Positions 6,654-8,455 of a DNA stretch of 8,455 bases are shown piece after piece. The position numbers and the translations under genes were made by a program. The stretch is from positions 1 to 8,455 of the forward strand of contig JALHNW010000060.1 of the NCBI GenBank assembly GCA_022843345.1, read 5' to 3'. Source of the stretch: Rubritepida sp. (GTDB lineage: Bacteria > Pseudomonadota > Alphaproteobacteria > Acetobacterales > Acetobacteraceae). Each line of letters starts with the position of its first letter. Position 1 is the first letter of the stretch. The notes beneath the pieces were generated by a model. It was not told the DNA's origin, made no database searches, and saw nothing but the letters and a program-made list of their open reading frames with translations.

Positions 6654-6664
6654 AGGCCACCGCC

Positions 6665-7405
6665 TCACGCCGCTGCCCTTCGCCCAAACACCCGGCCGCA
6701 GAACTCCGGGTATGTCTCCAGCATCTCGTCGCGCACCGGCCCGCGCAGCAGGGCCAGCTCGCCCTCCGTCGGCGCGGGCGTCTCGCCCACCCCCGCCGCC
6801 ACGTCGAAGCCGAAGCCGGTGGCAGCCCGCACCGATTCCACCGTCTCGCCCGGATGCACGCTCTCCAGGATGAAGCGCCCGCGCGCGGGGTCGAAGGCGA
6901 ACACGCACTTCCCCGTCACCAGCGCCTGCGCGTGCCCGCGCCGGAACACGCCCGGTTCGGAAACGCCGGGCGCCGAGACATGCGCCACCCGCTCCACCAG
7001 CACGCGGGGCGAGTGCTCCTCGCGGAACAGGATCGTGCGCCCCGCCATCATGTACATGAAGGCCGAGCCGAAGGAGCCCGGGAACCGCACCTCCCGCCCC
7101 GGCCACTCCCCGGTGCCGATCAGGTTCAGGTTCGCCTGCCCGTCAATCTGCCCGCCGCCCAGGAAGAACAGGTCCACCCGCCCCTGGCCCGTGAGGTCGA
7201 ACAACTCGCGCGAGCCTTCCGTGAACGGGTTGCCCGAGCGCTTGTGCAGCAGCGACAGCCGGATCGGCGCGCCGCGCTTCACCGCCAGCCAGCAGGCCGC
7301 CGCCGGCACGGGCGAGGCCGCGCCCACCGCCACATGCGCGGTGGGCCGCGCGACGATCAGCCGCGCCAGCGCGCAGGCCAGCAGCTCCTCCGGGGCGAAG
7401 CTCAT
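6665..7405 (-). CDS. CoA-transferase family I, subunit B (GctB/IpdB-like)
   Basis: The beta subunit of a two-subunit family I CoA-transferase-like enzyme, 246 residues, cytosolic. The family core 'GGGQIDGQANLNLIG' (83-97) corresponds to the GAxQ(I/V)DxYGNxN segment of glutaconate CoA-transferase B and IpdB. 'VRFPGSFGSA' (105-114) is the following glycine-rich turn. The C-terminal 'ESVHPGETVESVRAATGFGFD' is the standard ending of this family. The position where glutaconate CoA-transferase B carries its nucleophilic Glu54 (V-E-S-G) seems to be H53 here (L-L-H-K-R-S-G), judged by eye from remembered sequences, so transferase activity is uncertain. A hydrolase resembling IpdAB is an alternative. 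The ATG at 7405 overlaps the A-subunit stop as ATGA and has GGGAGG 4 nt upstream (7410-7415), so the subunits should be made together. A 67-nt gap separates it from the next gene. Confidence 0.92.
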   Translation of the reverse strand: MSFAPEELLACALARLIVARPTAHVAVGAASPVPAAACWLAVKRGAPIRLSLLHKRSGNPFTEGSRELFDLTGQGRVDLFFLGGGQIDGQANLNLIGTGEWPGREVRFPGSFGSAFMYMMAGRTILFREEHSPRVLVERVAHVSAPGVSEPGVFRRGHAQALVTGKCVFAFDPARGRFILESVHPGETVESVRAATGFGFDVAAGVGETPAPTEGELALLRGPVRDEMLETYPEFCGRVFGRRAAA

Positions 7406-8211
7406 GCCGCCTCCCGCCGCGGCGCGAAGACCTCGCGTGCCGCCCATTCGGCGAAGCCCGCCTCCGTGCGCGCCATCCGCGCGTATTCGGCCACGTAAGC
7501 GGCGTCGAACCCGTACTCGTCCAGCAGCGCCACCGGATGCGCCCCGCGCGCCGCCACGGCGATGGCGGAGACGTAGGTCGCGCTGATCGCCCCGGGCGCC
7601 AGCCGCTCATCCTCCAGGAAGTTGCCGGGCACGATCCGCTCCACCGTCACCAGCGCCCGCCGGCTCGCATGCGCCAGCGTCGCGCATTCCCGCCGCCGGC
7701 CGATCCAGACATTGCCCGCCTCGTCCGCCATCGGCGCATGGAAGGCCGCCACGTCGGGCTCCAGCGCGGGAAGGCAGACGATGCGCTCCCCGGTGAAGGG
7801 CGCCTCGATCACCGTCCAGTCCGGACGGTTGGCCAGGATGTCGCTGCCGATGATCCCGCGCAGCGGCATGAAGGGCACGCCCTTCTCCGTGGCCTGGAGC
7901 ATGGCGTGGATCGCCGGGCAGGTCGCGTCCACCACGCGGATCGTGCCCGCCTTCACCGCCGCGGTGAAGCGCGGCGCGAAGCCCGCCTCGCCCAGCGAGC
8001 AGGCGGAGGTCTGCACCTCCGCCACGCAGCCCGCGCCGATCAGCAGGTCGGTCGCGAAGCCCGAGACGGGCACGCCCAGCAGCCGCAGCCCCTTGGCGCC
8101 CCGCCGCGCCAGCGCCTTGGCCAGCGCCACCGAGGGCAGCGAGTTGTCCGGCGGCAGCGCCACCAGCGCGCCGTCGGGCACGGACGCCGCCATCTCCTCC
8201 AGGGTGATCAT
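7402..8211 (-). CDS. CoA-transferase family I, subunit A (GctA/IpdA-like)
   Basis: The alpha subunit partner of the following gene, 269 residues. It shows the family I fold in order: an N-terminal 'VPDGALVALP' segment (11-20), 'LRLLGVPVSG' (42-51), the 'FAPRFTAAVKAGTIRVVD' region (78-95), 'MLQATEKGVPFMPLRG' (102-117), and 'PDVAAFHAPMADEAGNVWIG', the counterpart of the D-x-A-x-x-H-x-x-x-A-D-x-x-G-N signature. The closest family I remember is IpdA, the steroid ring-opening subunit, and glutaconate CoA-transferase A; identity is too low to name the substrate. The place of the IpdA catalytic Glu appears to hold C98 (T-C-P-A), again by eye. The start ATG at 8211 has GGAGGA 9 nt upstream (8221-8226); the frame continues upstream to an ATG at 8373, but that part overlaps the BenE gene and looks like its shadow. 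The BenE-like gene ends 56 nt before it. Confidence 0.92.
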   Translation of the reverse strand: MITLEEMAASVPDGALVALPPDNSLPSVALAKALARRGAKGLRLLGVPVSGFATDLLIGAGCVAEVQTSACSLGEAGFAPRFTAAVKAGTIRVVDATCPAIHAMLQATEKGVPFMPLRGIIGSDILANRPDWTVIEAPFTGERIVCLPALEPDVAAFHAPMADEAGNVWIGRRRECATLAHASRRALVTVERIVPGNFLEDERLAPGAISATYVSAIAVAARGAHPVALLDEYGFDAAYVAEYARMARTEAGFAEWAAREVFAPRREAA

Positions 8212-8220
8212 CGCGCGTGA

Positions 8221-8226
8221 TCCTCC
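8221..8226 (-). promoter_or_regulatory. Ribosome binding site of the CoA-transferase A gene
   Basis: GGAGGA on the minus strand, 9 nt before the ATG at 8211. It fixes this start rather than the upstream ATG at 8373, which lies inside the preceding gene. Confidence 0.65.
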
Positions 8227-8267
8227 ACTCGTTCCGCCCCCACCCATACGCCATGCCGCGCCCGCCG

Positions 8268-8453
8268 TCACCGCGCGCGCAGCCCCCACCACAGCGCCCC
8301 GCCCGCCAGCAGCCCCCAGAAGGCCGCGCCCACGCCCCCCACCGACAGGCCTGAGGCCGCGACCAGGAAGCACGCCACCGCCGGCACCTGCGTCGCTTCG
8401 TCGGCCAGCGCCACGCGCAGCGCCGCCGCCAGCGCGCCGAGCAATGCCAGCCC
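8268..8453 (-). CDS. benE: BenE-family benzoate/H+ symporter, C-terminal end (partial)
   Basis: The final 61 codons of a gene whose start lies beyond the right edge; it ends at the TGA at 8268-8270. The peptide has two hydrophobic helices. The first begins 'GLALLGALAAALRVALAD' with a short acidic loop. The second part holds 'VAASGLSVGGVGAAFWGLLAG', the counterpart of the BenE ending 'ASGxxxxGxGxAFWGLxAG', and the protein closes with a short basic tail. BenE members are inner-membrane symporters that bring benzoate or related aromatic acids into the cell with protons. The substrate of this member is not fixed by the fragment. It is followed after 56 nt by the CoA-transferase-like pair on the same strand, which suggests uptake and CoA handling of the same organic acid. 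Confidence 0.82.
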   Translation of the reverse strand, partial: GLALLGALAAALRVALADEATQVPAVACFLVAASGLSVGGVGAAFWGLLAGGALWWGLRAR

Positions 8454-8455
8454 CG

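Noticed and set aside
4642..6873. A very long open plus-strand frame across the glycosyltransferase/SGNH gene
   Set aside because: It runs antisense to a gene with clear domain motifs. Its product is Arg/Gln/His-rich with no family features. Long antisense frames are common in DNA this GC-rich.
8212..8373. N-terminal extension of CoA-transferase subunit A
   Set aside because: Gly/Arg-rich and overlapping the BenE-family end. The ribosome site at 8221-8226 supports the start at 8211.

Overview
The window is uniformly very GC-rich, with G or C in most third codon positions. It carries a small-type phosphatidylserine decarboxylase directly followed by pssA, and a LysM protein tail of a kind common in alphaproteobacteria. 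My inference is an alphaproteobacterium, most likely Acetobacteraceae (Roseomonas-like). The placement rests on protein style, not on an rRNA gene, and none is present.

Layout. On the left, the 3' end of a LysM-domain gene (+) meets an unrecognised gene (-) tail to tail, and that gene points away from psd (+). psd and pssA (+) form a tight phospholipid operon converting CDP-diacylglycerol to phosphatidylserine and then phosphatidylethanolamine. A candidate sigma-70 promoter sits so close to psd that its mRNA may be leaderless. pssA converges, with 3 nt between stops, on a run of seven minus-strand genes that fills the rest of the window. In order of transcription (right to left) these are: the C-terminus of a BenE-type aromatic acid/H+ symporter, a two-subunit family I CoA-transferase-like enzyme (A and B sharing ATGA), a large two-domain protein joining a glycosyltransferase to an AlgX/AlgJ-like SGNH acyltransferase/hydrolase domain, a CaiB/BaiF (family III) CoA-transferase, a small secreted protein, and a manganese catalase broken by a one-base frameshift.

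How they fit together. The BenE-like transporter, the A/B pair and perhaps the CaiB-family enzyme suggest uptake of an organic (possibly aromatic) acid and its handling as CoA thioester. The substrate cannot be read from the sequence. The glycosyltransferase/SGNH protein sits between the two CoA enzymes, overlaps the CaiB gene by 11 nt, and looks functionally out of place. It is the most unusual protein here: a normally exported AlgJ-like domain fused to a cytosolic-type glycosyltransferase with no visible signal peptide or membrane helix. Other points of interest are the A/B pair, whose expected catalytic glutamates seem to be replaced, and the catalase frameshift, which leaves every manganese ligand readable across the two frames. 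I see no tRNA, rRNA, CRISPR array, insertion sequence or phage gene, and no intergenic stretch reaches 100 nt.
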